A DNA stretch of 64,000 nt, taken from contig OOIN01000022.1 in NCBI GenBank assembly GCA_900323505.1, forward strand, positions 1 through 64,000, in the 5' to 3' direction. Source of the stretch: Ustilago trichophora. Its lineage: Eukaryota > Basidiomycota > Ustilaginomycetes > Ustilaginales > Ustilaginaceae. Position numbers and translations under genes: made by a program. The stretch's first letter is position 1, and every line of letters starts with the position of its first letter. The notes beneath the pieces were generated by a model, which saw only the letters and a list, made by a program, of their open reading frames with translations, searched no databases and was not told where the DNA came from. Below are positions 41,158 through 51,893 of the stretch, one piece after another.

Positions 41158-44100
41158 TGTAAAGTGCAAAAGAGATGAATGCGTTTGTTGCTTTTCTGGT
41201 TCAGCTCTTGCTAATTTGTTCTTGCTGCTTTGGCCGAAAGAACCCAGGGAGAGTTCCAAGCTTGGTTAGCTATGAATGATGAGAGGCGACCTTCAAGTGG
41301 CTATTGACGCTGTTGTGGCTTTTAAGTAGGGGCGGGTCTGCTCTGACTTTGCAAGCAAGAGTGAAGGCCAGGCGACTTTTCAGCAGAAACGATTCAAAGT
41401 GAAGTAGAGTAAAGCAAGGAAGAACGATAAGAAGGCCTCCTGTCTTCCTGCATGAACAATGACTGAAGATCTTATCGGCGCCAGTACTGCCTCTGTCTCC
41501 ATCAAATGTCTTCCGCACTTGGAAATCGTTGATGCTCGTGGAGACTTGTAAATCGATATGATCTATGCGGGTTACTGCCGTCGCTATAGACAGACTGGCA
41601 GGACCGATGCAACCGCCATCGATAATCGACCGTGAATGTCTCAAGCTCTTGGTGAGACCCTTCTGTCTGACTTTTACCTCGAGCTGCGCTGCTGAGCAAG
41701 CTCCAAATTGGTATACTGATCAAGCTTATTGTGCGGACTCTAGAAAGGACGGATGCAGTAACTTACCATTCGAGCTATACCATTGGACTCGGAAGTGAAA
41801 ACGTCTCTGAGCCATTCTCGGATTAATCGAACAGTCAATCAGGCCGAGCACAGCCCGAAAAAGCGGCGGGTACATCAATGTCCAAGCCAGTGCCGATAAG
41901 AGCGGGTAGACCGAATGCGGCGAGGAGGAGTATCGAGTAAAGATATGAATGGAAGGTTGGATTCTCGATGGTCTCCACGAATGGGTGCTGGTCTTGTAAG
42001 ATGGCCAGTGTCTTGACTAACAGCAAGCTATGCGAGATTGGCTCAGATTTGTACGAGACGAGCAAAAGAACAGGCTGGGTAAAGACTCTGAGCTACACAG
42101 GGTTCAAATCTCTGGGCTGTCTCGCATCTGCACGTCAGAGCACTAGCGTGGCTCAGATTTCCACGTTGTCAGACTGCTCGATCAAATCCGGTCGAAGCTT
42201 ACCAGTTCGAGCTTTTTTAAGATGAGTTCAAAGCAGGGTTGCGAGGAACGGGCGCTAAGATCTGCCACGAGGACTGCGCATGTGCCAAATAGCACCGCGT
42301 GATTCGGCTCAGGATGCCAAGTAGGGACAGACGTCGATCAAATGCGGGTCTCATTGAGCAATGTGGAAAAAGAGAGCGATTGGGCCATTCGGATTGTCAC
42401 ACACCCTGCAGATCGAGTTGTAGTTGTGTCTCGGTGGATGGCAAGCCGAGGATGCTCCCTGCAACGGCAAAGCAGGCACATTATAGCTTGGGATCACATA
42501 TGTTTGTGGCGGTACTGTGGTAAGTGTGGCTTTCCTCAGAATCATGCTTCGAGAAGCAGGTACATGAACGGCTAATAGCAAGCAAGATATACATGCAAGA
42601 CTGTGGCTATGCGGCCCGCCACGATCTGCTTGGACAATAGGCTAAAGATTTCGATTTTCGTCGGAATTTACAGTACATGCTCAGTGGATGGCTGAATCAC
42701 AAAAGACTACGTCGGAATTGGAAGGGAAGCAGCGACAGACGAAAGAGTGGTACACACACAACGAAAAGGTTTCATTGGCAGTCCAGTGGAAGCATGCTGC
42801 GAGGAAGCCGAACGGAGCTAGAAATCGCGGCACAATAGGAAAATAAAGAAATAAAAAAAGGCTCAAAGCAGAGGGGGCAGAGCCCGGTTGGACGGTATTC
42901 AACGATCAAAGGAGACAGCACAATGGAACGAGCCAGAAAAAAAAAAAAAAATGAAAGAAAGGCGGCAATTGGATTGACTCTTTTAAAGCTCGGTGCTGCT
43001 GAAGCGCATTTGAGTGAGGCAATAATGGAACAATATGGAAGTAGCATGTAAACTCCGCGCTTCTATCTCAAGACTCATAGAACTGATGTGCACCGTATCT
43101 TGTGTTCTGGAATGGCGCTGTCGGAGATGGAAAGCTGATCCATCTCAAACAATAAAAAAGAGTCGACTGAATTCATTTCTCAACTGTTTCATGAGTGATG
43201 CAGCCCAGATCCTGCTTCAACCAGCGACTCCAAGGTCATCGCATGTGTACTGTACAGTAGTAATGGCCTGCCTTCAAAAGTGGCAATTGCCACGTGCGTC
43301 CCTGACTGCGAGCAAGGATCTGTCTCAAATCCTCAATGTTCTACTCGCAGATCCTGATGGCCACGCGAGCTAGGAACGACATTCCCACGCTATTCACCAT
43401 GCCATGCAGTGGGCATGGTCGGATTGCAAACCTTCCTTGAACCCTTGAGGCCTGAAGGAGACACTAAATCGTGTGTGAACAAGTCCAGCTCCGTGTAAGC
43501 CCGCAAGCGAGACTCGCTTCCAATTTGTCATCTCGTTTGACATGCGACGTCTTTCATCCGCACGCCACAGTATTGTACAGTCAGCTGGACGTTGGCGTGA
43601 GATATCTACTGCATTAACGTTCTATTGTCCCCCGATCACAAACCCATCGACACCTGTCTTTATCAGGGTTTATCGTAACAGTCTGACTGAATCGAGCTGA
43701 CCGTACCCAGAGAGTCCAACTTTTGACACACGAGGCAGTTACTACCGCAAGTGATCGAGGCTTTGAATCTGACCTTATTGACGTGAAATTCGGGCTCTTG
43801 TATGCCGAGTCGACATGAACTTTATCTGATGGATAATGTCTGTTTGCGTCCAACTTTCAGCGAGAGCCAGAAGCGGGAGAATGCATTCTGACCGATCAAG
43901 TCCTTCGAATGCACCGCATTCGAGAAGCACAGCAGAGGTTCAGATGCGCAAATGCCTAGCCCGAATTCTTGGATCCAAGCTGGCGGAGCTTGATATCGTT
44001 TGAGACATGATTGCGGTTCTTATGTCCAAAATGTCTCCGTTCTTGATGGTAAGGTCGTCGCATCGGTACAACTGTACGGGGTTTCATCTGGGTTAATATT

Positions 44101-44244
44101 GCTGGTAGCGGCTAGGGGGGCGCGAATCGCCCAAAGCAGCGCCCGCGTCGATGCTTTCTGTTTTTCATATTCTGCTACGATCCAAAATTCGCCGGTCACC
44201 CTTTTCATTTTTTATTCATTGATTCATTTTTCCTTTTTTTTCTT

Positions 44245-44284
<40 letters not shown>

Positions 44285-46168
44285 CTTTTTTTCCTTTTCG
44301 ATTGTTTTCCCCCCAACAGTGGCGCTTCCCGATTGCCCTATTTGACAGTCGTCGAGATGCAAGCCACGCGTGTCCTCGGTCTGTTGCCTGACAAGTCCAT
44401 TGTTGTAGAGTAGCGCACATGCTCGCCCTTGACGGTCAGAGTCGAAAACTTTGTATTGTTCATATCCTCCTTGTCTCTACCGAAAGCTTTCTGATCTTTT
44501 TCCTTGTTCAAGTCCTGTATTGCGCTGCCCGATCGTAGCAGTCTTGTAGCTTTATCCGGCTGATGTCCTTGCACCTCCTTGCGCCGCAAACGGATATCAA
44601 CTTTATCACTTTTACCAGGCTCGGAGACGACTATCAGCAAAGTCAAAGAGAATCTTGGCTTCCACAATGCATATCCTAAGCGTCCGAGTTCCGTGAAACC
44701 TAGTCTGGAAGCCTTGCTGCTTGCCACTGCTTTTGTTCTGACTTTAAGGATCAGTGAGCTTGCACTTTACGTTTCGTATCTCGTTGGGTGGAACAAGCCT
44801 GGCCCTCGCAGCCGCAGCCTGTGAGTTGGATTTCCGCATTCAAAAAGCAAGTGAGAGCCGCAAGTATCCAATGCATCGTTGCGAAGGAGAAGACTGCTCG
44901 CCGTCCCAGGATTCTAAAAGGGCAAAATTGGCTCAAGTAGCTGTCAAGTAACGGATAGTCCAGCGCCTCAATCTGCCTCGAGCCAGACTGCGAGTGCCAC
45001 TTCTTTTTACTGCTCGACTCCAAACAAGCGGCCTCTACCGCCTGAATAGCGCCTGGCCTTCTCAAATACTTTCGATTTCGTTGCTGTCTTCGCAGGTGAC
45101 CTTTGCAATCATGTCCCGGAAGAACCATCCGGAAAGAGCCTAGATCTCGACTTGATTGGTCTCGTAACTTTCCCAAACCGTCCCGGCTCATCTCTCGCAG
45201 TCATCTTTGTTCTCTCCTCCCGCTTGCGTCCGCCACCAAGGGTGAGTTTCCTGGTGCCTTATTCACTTAGCTGATTCCCACGCCTGAATCTCACGTCTCA
45301 TTCCCACGTCTGAGCCAGAAGCTCACAATGAGCATGCATCGTTTTTGGGTTTCGTTTCAGACAAGATGCACACGTTCCCTGGGCTTCTGGCCTCATTGGC
45401 ATGATCGTGATGCATTTCTGGCTATTGGTCTCGGGCCCTCGCATATGCTTCGGAAGAAAGTGACAGGCTCCGATAGCAGTTTGCCTGACTGCATGCGTCG
45501 TCGTTTGTGAACTTGTCGGCACTCGCAAGGACAACTGAGACCATCGATTACCGAACAATGCTGTTATCGTGTACGGAAGTGGCAGCCAGCGTATAGCGTA
45601 GGCACATGGTAGGCTTGTTGAGCATCGGAAAAAGTTGCTGAACCAGATTACTGCCGCTATTGGAGCAAGCGTATTGGGTTTGAGATCCCTGAAGCTCTTT
45701 GCAGTCTTAGATGCATATGCTGTCGTGGCCTTTCGCCTAGCGCAGAGATGCGCCAGTCTGAGCACCAGTGCCGACGCTATCGATGCTGATCACTTCCAGC
45801 TCGGACGCTGGGTAGATAGGATCTTAGATTCGGGCAGAGATCTTCCAGCTTCATGCAGGGTCCGACCCGTCCTATTTTTCGTCGCCGGCTATGTATGAGA
45901 AAAGGTGTGTAGAGATTGCAAAGTTCAAGACTTGTTTTGGCTCGATGGGCCTGTCTCGGTGCTGCGACTTGGATGGATCGATGAATGTCGCACAAAGAAC
46001 CAGCGTTGCACTCGAATGTACTTAAGGGCTTGTATGGATAGCTCTTTCTTACTCCAAACCAGGTCCTCATAACCATCTGTCTTCAAGCTTTGTCGGCCAC
46101 CAGGAAAATTTGTCTCCTACTTTCAGAAACTCAAGAGTAACGTCTACCTCAGCGGCTTCACGGCAAAG
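41158..46168. other. 5-kb region without a confident gene
   Basis: It lies between two divergent genes, so it includes both promoters, but no intervening frame has recognisable protein character. It contains an A-run near 42938-42951, a GTACTGTACAGTA palindrome at 43247-43259, a TTACAGTACA copy near 42670 and the 38-base T tract at 44247-44284. The segment 44300-45200 has minus frames of 129 and 146 codons whose compositions are mixed; I could not make a spliced gene out of them. Confidence 0.5.
44247..44284. repeat. Poly(T) tract, 38 uninterrupted T
   Basis: A run of 38 T flanked by further T-rich sequence (about 44219-44299 is almost all T with few C). On the minus strand it is a poly(A) tail-like tract following a 129-codon frame that ends at 44338, an arrangement expected of a retroposed transcript. 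It could equally be a simple microsatellite. Confidence 0.85.
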
Positions 46169-49100
46169 ATGACCGCAACGTCCAAAGCCCTAAACAAAGG
46201 CAGGCCGAGCGCAACCTCGACAGACTCCAAGGGCAATGATGAGCCACTCGGCGTTCCGGTATCGTCCAGTCCCAACGAGGTCAAGTCTATCTCTAAAGAG
46301 AACTCCAAAGATGTTGAAGCCGTGGCACTGACGGCAAGGTCGAGTCAGCACCGCCCTAAGCTGTCGAGAGCCTTGTCCACAGATTCACGGCATTCCATCT
46401 TAAAAATAAAGTCAAAATTGGTCTCGCTCCCTTCCTCTCGCGCTACCAAGCCGCCATCAGAGGCAGCAACGGATACGGCTCCCGGCGGAGCAACCACGCC
46501 AGCGCAAGAAGAAGCTCCAGAATCAGAAGCTGTAGTGGAGCAAGCAGGTTGGATCGACGCTCGCGATGGCTACCAACTGATGGCAACGCACCTTTGGCGA
46601 TTGTTCAAGCGCGAGAGCTTGTTTGGAGAGGGGAATGACGCTACTGGAATCGAACCACCGAACGGTGTTGCCATTCGATACGGCAAGGCGCAGTATGTTG
46701 TTTGCCCATCCAATGACGAGCGCCTGGACGATTTCTGCAAGTCTATCGCCGTTCTGAACACCGAAGGCGCCATGACACTGACTTCAGCAGTGGTAGCAGC
46801 CATCACGACGCGTTTGGCTCCTTCGACGACCCACGTTCCTATAACACCTTCGCAAAACATCCAAGTGGTCGATACCATGGCCGGATTGGCGGGCGCGCGA
46901 AAGGCACAGAATGCTTGTTTTATCCGAACCGAGAATACGTTGGTGGTCTGGGCGGATCAGATCGAAATCCTCCAAGAGCGTGCTCAAGACCTCGAGGACA
47001 AAATGATGGCGTTTGTTTGGAAAAGCAGCTATTACAACAATTCGAACAACCTCATGGTGGCCACTATGGGCACAGGACCTGCAACACCTGCTCTCGCTTC
47101 GCCTTCCGCCTCCAGTCCTACCGCTTCAGCACCCAGCTCCAACCCTAGCTCGCCAACGTCTTCTTCGTTCTCGTCCTTTTCATCCGTGGCCTCATTTGCT
47201 GCGTTGAACCAGAGCAACTTCGAGAAGAGTCATCGCAACCATCAGAGGAGCTACACCAAGGATAGAATGCCGTTCACGCGTCATAGCACCGCAACCAGCA
47301 TCGACAGTATCTTGGGTGCTGTGAACAGTACGAGTAAAGACGATGCCATCGATGTCCTCCCAGATGTTTCCGCGTCGCTAGCCAAGGAAGCACTTCGGAC
47401 TAATGGTCACCTGAGGCACACTTCCTTCTCGGTCCTTAACAGTGATTCGTACTCCAATCAAGTGAGCTCCCAGCACCTCGAATCGCTGGAACATGGCCCG
47501 AGCTCGACCTCGACCAAGCATGACTCGTCCGGTAGAGCGGCCTCGATGCGGAGCCAGACCGAGGCCGCTAAGCTCACAACTTTGCACAGCAAAGGCTCTG
47601 TGTCCGAGTCGTTGGTGTCGCGCTCGGCGTCGTATCCATCGTCGCTCTCTTCTAGTGATGAAAAGGTCAAGAATGTCGAAGCTGGGGCTGAAAACGTGGA
47701 AAACGAAAGGGACCATGAGAAGCAGGACATTGAGTACGAGCAGCGACCGCTGAGCTACCTTGCTCCTCTCCAGCACGGTCTGGCTGTGGCACTCGACATC
47801 CTCATCTGCTTCCTGTTCACTTCAAGGCTATTTCAACACGCTTTGGAGGACGGTAACTGGACGCGCATGGCCCTGACGCCAATCATGCTCGTCATGTTCC
47901 CCGTGATCCTCTTCTTCTGCGACAACATCATCGGCATTGTCATGCAGATCGTCGGACCCGTCAACCAGCTCCATCAAAACTCGCTCTACTTTTCCGGAAA
48001 AGCTCCCGTGCGTAAGCTGACGGGTGATCTGCCGCACATTACGATCCAGATGCCTGTCTACAAGGAATCTCTGCAAGGAGTATTGATGCCCACGATCGAG
48101 TCGGTCAAGAAAGCCATCACGACATACGAGCTGCAGGGAGGTACTGCCGGCATTGTTGTCTCTGAAGACGGGATGCTCCTGGTCGATGAACAAGAGCAAA
48201 AGCTGCGAAAAGAATTTTACGAGCGCAACAACGTCGGCTGGGTTGCGCGACCAGGTCACAACAAGGACGGATACGTGCGAAAGGGTCGCTTCAAGAAGGC
48301 CTCCAACCTCAACTTCACCTGTCACCTTGCTGTGGCTGTCGAGCAGATGATGGGCGAGGAAAGGCCAAAGACCGTTGACGATGTTAAGCAGTTCCGAAGC
48401 GATCCTTCGTATCTCAAGTCGACACGAGCAGACGAGCAAGCGAAAGGAGAAGAACAAGATACGGAAAAAGAGAACGAGACGATCGAAGGGTGGCAGCCGT
48501 CCGAGGTGCTTTGCGCAGAGGACTGGACCGCCGCCGACGAGAGTGAGCTATACCGACGGTGCCTCGAGGCGTGCCTTCCGCGCATGCATCGTCTGGCGCA
48601 AGCCAAAGGCGACATACGTATTGGCGAGCTAATCTTGATGATCGACTCGGACACTCGAGTTCCGGAAGACTGTCTACTGGATGCTGCGACCGAGATGACC
48701 CTCTGCCCCGACATTGGCGTGCTGCAGCACTGTTCCGGAGTCATGCTGGTCTCGGACAGCTATTTCGAGTTGTGCATTGCTTTCTTTACGCGACTGGTCA
48801 ACTTTGCAATCAGCTTTACAGTGGCAAACGGCGATGTGGCACCCTTCATGGGTCACAACGCCATTCTGAGGTGGTCGGCGATGCAGGAAGCTGCGTTCGT
48901 TGACGCTGAGGATGGAGTTCGCAAGTATTGGTCCGAGTCGCATGTTTCCGAAGATTTCGACATGGCGCTACGACTGCTCATGTCGGGCTACATTACTCGA
49001 TGGGCGACCTACTCGAACAATGGATTCGAAGAGGGAGTCTCACTGACTTGCGACGACGAACTGAATCGATGGCAAAAGTACGCGTTCGGATGCTCGGAGC

Positions 49101-49786
49101 TCGTTCTGCATCGACTTTGGCAGTGGCCATACAAGGGTCCCTTCACACCTCTGTTCAAAACCTTCCTCAAGAGCTCGGCGCCGATCCACTACAAGTTTTC
49201 GGCATGCAGTTACATTTTCAGTTACTATGCCATCGGAGCTGCGTTTCCAATGACGTGGACGCTATACCTGGTGGAAGGATGGTTCTACCCCGTGCTGGAT
49301 CCTTCGTTCCTGACGCCGTTCAAGATTTGGGTCGCGGTGGTGGTGGTTTTCACGATTGGTGGTAACGTTGGCCAGATCATTGCGCGATACCGGGCCAAGG
49401 TGGACAGCCTATGGAACTTGGTTAAAGAGCATGCAACGTGGATGCCGGCCATGTTTATCTTTTTCGGTGGATTATCGTACCATGTAGCGACCGCGCTGCT
49501 GTCGCATCCATTGGGCATCGACATGACGTGGGGAGCGACCAACAAGGATTTGGCGGATAGCAACTTTTTCCTGGAAGTGCCCTTGATCTGGAAGCGATTC
49601 TGGAAGGTAATCGTGCTCTGCCTCCTGACAATTGCGGCGGTTGTGTTGCTGCAAATCACTGCCATCGTGCCGCTCAATTGGTCGATCCAGGGCTTCTTTA
49701 CATATTGGCCGCTGCTGCTCACGGCTATCTCTCATCTCATCTACCCCGTGGTACTCAACCCAGCGCTGCTACGCTTTTCCTTCTAG
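46169..49786 (+). CDS. Membrane-bound family 2 glycosyltransferase (BcsA-like)
   Basis: 1205 aa, one exon. The N-terminal about 530 residues are hydrophilic and Ser-rich with a short conserved island (about 130-300). TM helices lie at about 531-600. The GT2 catalytic domain follows: the first strand 'PHITIQMPVYKES', then 'MIDSDTRVPED' (DxD, about 825), 'VSEDFDMALRLLMSGY' (catalytic ED, about 927) and 'ELNRWQKYAFG' in place of Q/RxxRW (about 964). A C-terminal TM bundle runs from about 1010. Such layouts belong to processive synthases of beta-linked polysaccharides. It lacks the class-specific chitin synthase signatures (QRRRW, myosin or CHS-N domains), so I do not call it a chitin synthase. 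The polymer made is unknown. Confidence 0.88.
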   Translation: MTATSKALNKGRPSATSTDSKGNDEPLGVPVSSSPNEVKSISKENSKDVEAVALTARSSQHRPKLSRALSTDSRHSILKIKSKLVSLPSSRATKPPSEAATDTAPGGATTPAQEEAPESEAVVEQAGWIDARDGYQLMATHLWRLFKRESLFGEGNDATGIEPPNGVAIRYGKAQYVVCPSNDERLDDFCKSIAVLNTEGAMTLTSAVVAAITTRLAPSTTHVPITPSQNIQVVDTMAGLAGARKAQNACFIRTENTLVVWADQIEILQERAQDLEDKMMAFVWKSSYYNNSNNLMVATMGTGPATPALASPSASSPTASAPSSNPSSPTSSSFSSFSSVASFAALNQSNFEKSHRNHQRSYTKDRMPFTRHSTATSIDSILGAVNSTSKDDAIDVLPDVSASLAKEALRTNGHLRHTSFSVLNSDSYSNQVSSQHLESLEHGPSSTSTKHDSSGRAASMRSQTEAAKLTTLHSKGSVSESLVSRSASYPSSLSSSDEKVKNVEAGAENVENERDHEKQDIEYEQRPLSYLAPLQHGLAVALDILICFLFTSRLFQHALEDGNWTRMALTPIMLVMFPVILFFCDNIIGIVMQIVGPVNQLHQNSLYFSGKAPVRKLTGDLPHITIQMPVYKESLQGVLMPTIESVKKAITTYELQGGTAGIVVSEDGMLLVDEQEQKLRKEFYERNNVGWVARPGHNKDGYVRKGRFKKASNLNFTCHLAVAVEQMMGEERPKTVDDVKQFRSDPSYLKSTRADEQAKGEEQDTEKENETIEGWQPSEVLCAEDWTAADESELYRRCLEACLPRMHRLAQAKGDIRIGELILMIDSDTRVPEDCLLDAATEMTLCPDIGVLQHCSGVMLVSDSYFELCIAFFTRLVNFAISFTVANGDVAPFMGHNAILRWSAMQEAAFVDAEDGVRKYWSESHVSEDFDMALRLLMSGYITRWATYSNNGFEEGVSLTCDDELNRWQKYAFGCSELVLHRLWQWPYKGPFTPLFKTFLKSSAPIHYKFSACSYIFSYYAIGAAFPMTWTLYLVEGWFYPVLDPSFLTPFKIWVAVVVVFTIGGNVGQIIARYRAKVDSLWNLVKEHATWMPAMFIFFGGLSYHVATALLSHPLGIDMTWGATNKDLADSNFFLEVPLIWKRFWKVIVLCLLTIAAVVLLQITAIVPLNWSIQGFFTYWPLLLTAISHLIYPVVLNPALLRFSF

Positions 49787-50651
49787 TCGGATCAAGTCGC
49801 TTTGCATTGCTTAGGCTCGTTCAGCTTGATTTTTTTTAATTGTATAGTCCTGTATATGCTCTGGTGATAGTGTGATTCAAACCCTTTAGAATTTACTCTC
49901 TGTGCGTCTTGCTATGATATGCGAAATCTGAATAGCATCACTGCTGCTATGACAGCTCAGGAGTGCGCATCATGTCTGGCCAGCTAGCGTACAAAAGCCT
50001 TACTCTCAAAGCCGGTTCATCTACCTCGCTTCCTTCCTCGTAGATATCTACCTTGCATCCACTGAATTGCTCCATGACGCGGAACCATGGTGATGCAGAT
50101 TGATGGTGCAGATGATGCTGGAAAAAAAAAAGAGGGGATTGCATCACGCGATCAGTTCGTCCTCGGTCGAGACATGTGGGCTCCACTGACCGACGGTGCG
50201 GGCAACAACTGCATCTCATCGGGCCGCAATCTTATTTTTAACGCCTGTATGTACATCGCAAAGAATACGCCGCTATCTGAGCTCCACGGTAGGAAGCGCA
50301 ATGGATGTACAGTACAGTACAGTGCACCACATCTGTGGTACACTTGGTTTTCTTTTTCGAGCCATCGTTCAACTAGGTTAAGCTCCAACAAAATGCAGGG
50401 TTCAGTGCCTTTCGGCGTAATACTGTACTGTGGCGTTTCATGCGCCACGTGCAGTAGTTGTGTACAGTAACCTACCCCGCATAATTAGTTCGGCTTCATC
50501 TTGGCTTGTCCTACGGCAATCATTTGTGTATGTCGACTTGACTTTGCATGATCGCTGTCAGATAGAGTTGTTGCCATGGTGTATCATGTCCATTCCTTTG
50601 TTACCTTCTCACCATCACTTTGTACTGTGAGACTACAGCCACTCGCTCATT
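49787..50651. promoter_or_regulatory. Intergenic: promoter of the alpha/beta hydrolase
   Basis: 865 bp between two + genes. It has several GTACAGTAC-family motifs (50307-50323, 50426-50437, 50461-50469) and a CCCCGC box with an AT-rich flank. No reading frame has protein character. Confidence 0.5.
50475..50487 (-). promoter_or_regulatory. Mig1/CreA-like GC box with AT flank
   Basis: On the minus strand the site reads TAATTATGCGGGG, fitting the Mig1/CreA pattern (AT-rich stretch followed by SYGGGG). It lies about 170 bp upstream of the alpha/beta hydrolase ATG. Carbon-source control is only an inference from the motif. Confidence 0.3.
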
Positions 50652-51700
50652 ATGACGACCAAAGCATCAACTTCTGCTTTTCATCGACAAGATGTCAAAT
50701 TTGCCTCAGCCAAAGATTACTGCGCTGCCTGGATCTATCAACCGACCAGCTCACCCTTGAGCTCTGCATCCAGCTCGACAACTTTCAACAAGTATCCTGC
50801 TGTGATCTTGGGCCATGGACTCGGAGCAATCAAAGAAATGGGACTCGATCGCTATGCCTCTCGATTCGCCGAGCTCGGCATCATCTGCCTTGCCTTTGAC
50901 TATCGTCATTTCGGCGAGAGCGGCGGTCAACCTAGACAGTTGCTCGACATCAAGCTTCAGCTCCAAGATTGGGATGCTGCTCTGGACTACGTATCCAAGC
51001 TGGAGAATGTTGACAGCAACAGGATTGGTATCTTTGGGAGCAGCTTTGGAGGTGGTCATGTCATCACAGTCGCAGCCAGGGATAAGAGGGTCAAAGCTGT
51101 TATTTCGCAGTGTCCCTTCACGTCCGGCTTACACTCGTCTCGAACCGTAGGACTGCTGCCTCTGCTCAAGCTTGGCGTGCTTGGAATTCGAGATCTTCTT
51201 TTCTCGAAACGCAACAGCATAATCCCCGTCCAATTGACAGGGAGTCCCGGAGACAGTAAGTCACACATCCTCGCTTTCTCTTCTCACCATTTTCGCCATC
51301 TACAATCCACATACTCATTCCAACCATGACTCGCTTTACCCTCCACCTTCATCTCCTCACAGCCGCCCTGATGAACGCACCCGATGTCATCAAATACCGC
51401 AAACTCGTCCCATCGCACCTTCAAACCACATACAAAGACTATGTGGCCGCACGATTCGCTCTCTTCATCAGCTTGTACAACCCTGGCTGGAAGACGGCTT
51501 CTGTACATTGCCCTATCTTTTTCGCCATTTGCGCTAAGGACTCAGTCGCTCCACCACGCCCAACCCTAGCCTACGCCGCAAAGGCTCCAAAAGCGACCAT
51601 CAAACACTACCAGCAGATGGGTCACTTTGACATTTACATGGGGGACGACTTCGAGGTTGCCACCAAAGACTACTGCGATTTCCTTCGCAGCAACCTGTAG
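50652..51700 (+). CDS. Alpha/beta hydrolase (X-Pro dipeptidyl-peptidase/polyketide-transferase-like)
   Basis: Two exons (50652-51255, 51363-51700) with a 107-bp GTAAGT...CAG intron; product 313 aa. The join reads 'GSPGDTALMNAPDV'. It has the alpha/beta-hydrolase signatures: oxyanion-region 'VILGHGLGAIKEMGLDRYA', 'FDYRHFGESGGQPRQLLD', the nucleophile elbow GSSFGGGH (Ser about 128), the acid in 'CAKDSVAPP' and the catalytic His in 'MGHFDIY'. The 'GHGLGAIKEM...FDYRHFGESGG' block is very like bacterial and fungal hydrolases of the af380/Fus2-related group. No signal peptide, so probably cytosolic. Substrate unknown; no biosynthetic cluster surrounds it. Confidence 0.9.
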
Positions 51701-51893
51701 ATGGATATCCTCGTTGCTCAACAATCCCAGATGTCACAGAGGCAGAAGCTCGACGGCGAATTTAGAAGATGCTGTTCGCGATCGTATGCAATCACAATAC
51801 ATTGCCAGAACACAAGATTCAAAGATTAAAGTCCGTTAAACCACGATATACCGATGCTGAAGATCCATACGACTCATTCAAAGACCCTTCTTC

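Noticed and set aside
42098..42125. B-box-like GGTTCAAATC
   Set aside because: The flanking bases do not pair as a T-stem and there is no A box upstream.
45298..45765. 155-codon minus-strand frame
   Set aside because: No ATG-proximal protein character, Cys/Thr/Arg-rich chance composition, and no splice model that improves it.
47458..48457. Minus-strand frames of 90-209 codons
   Set aside because: Shadows of the GT2 gene.
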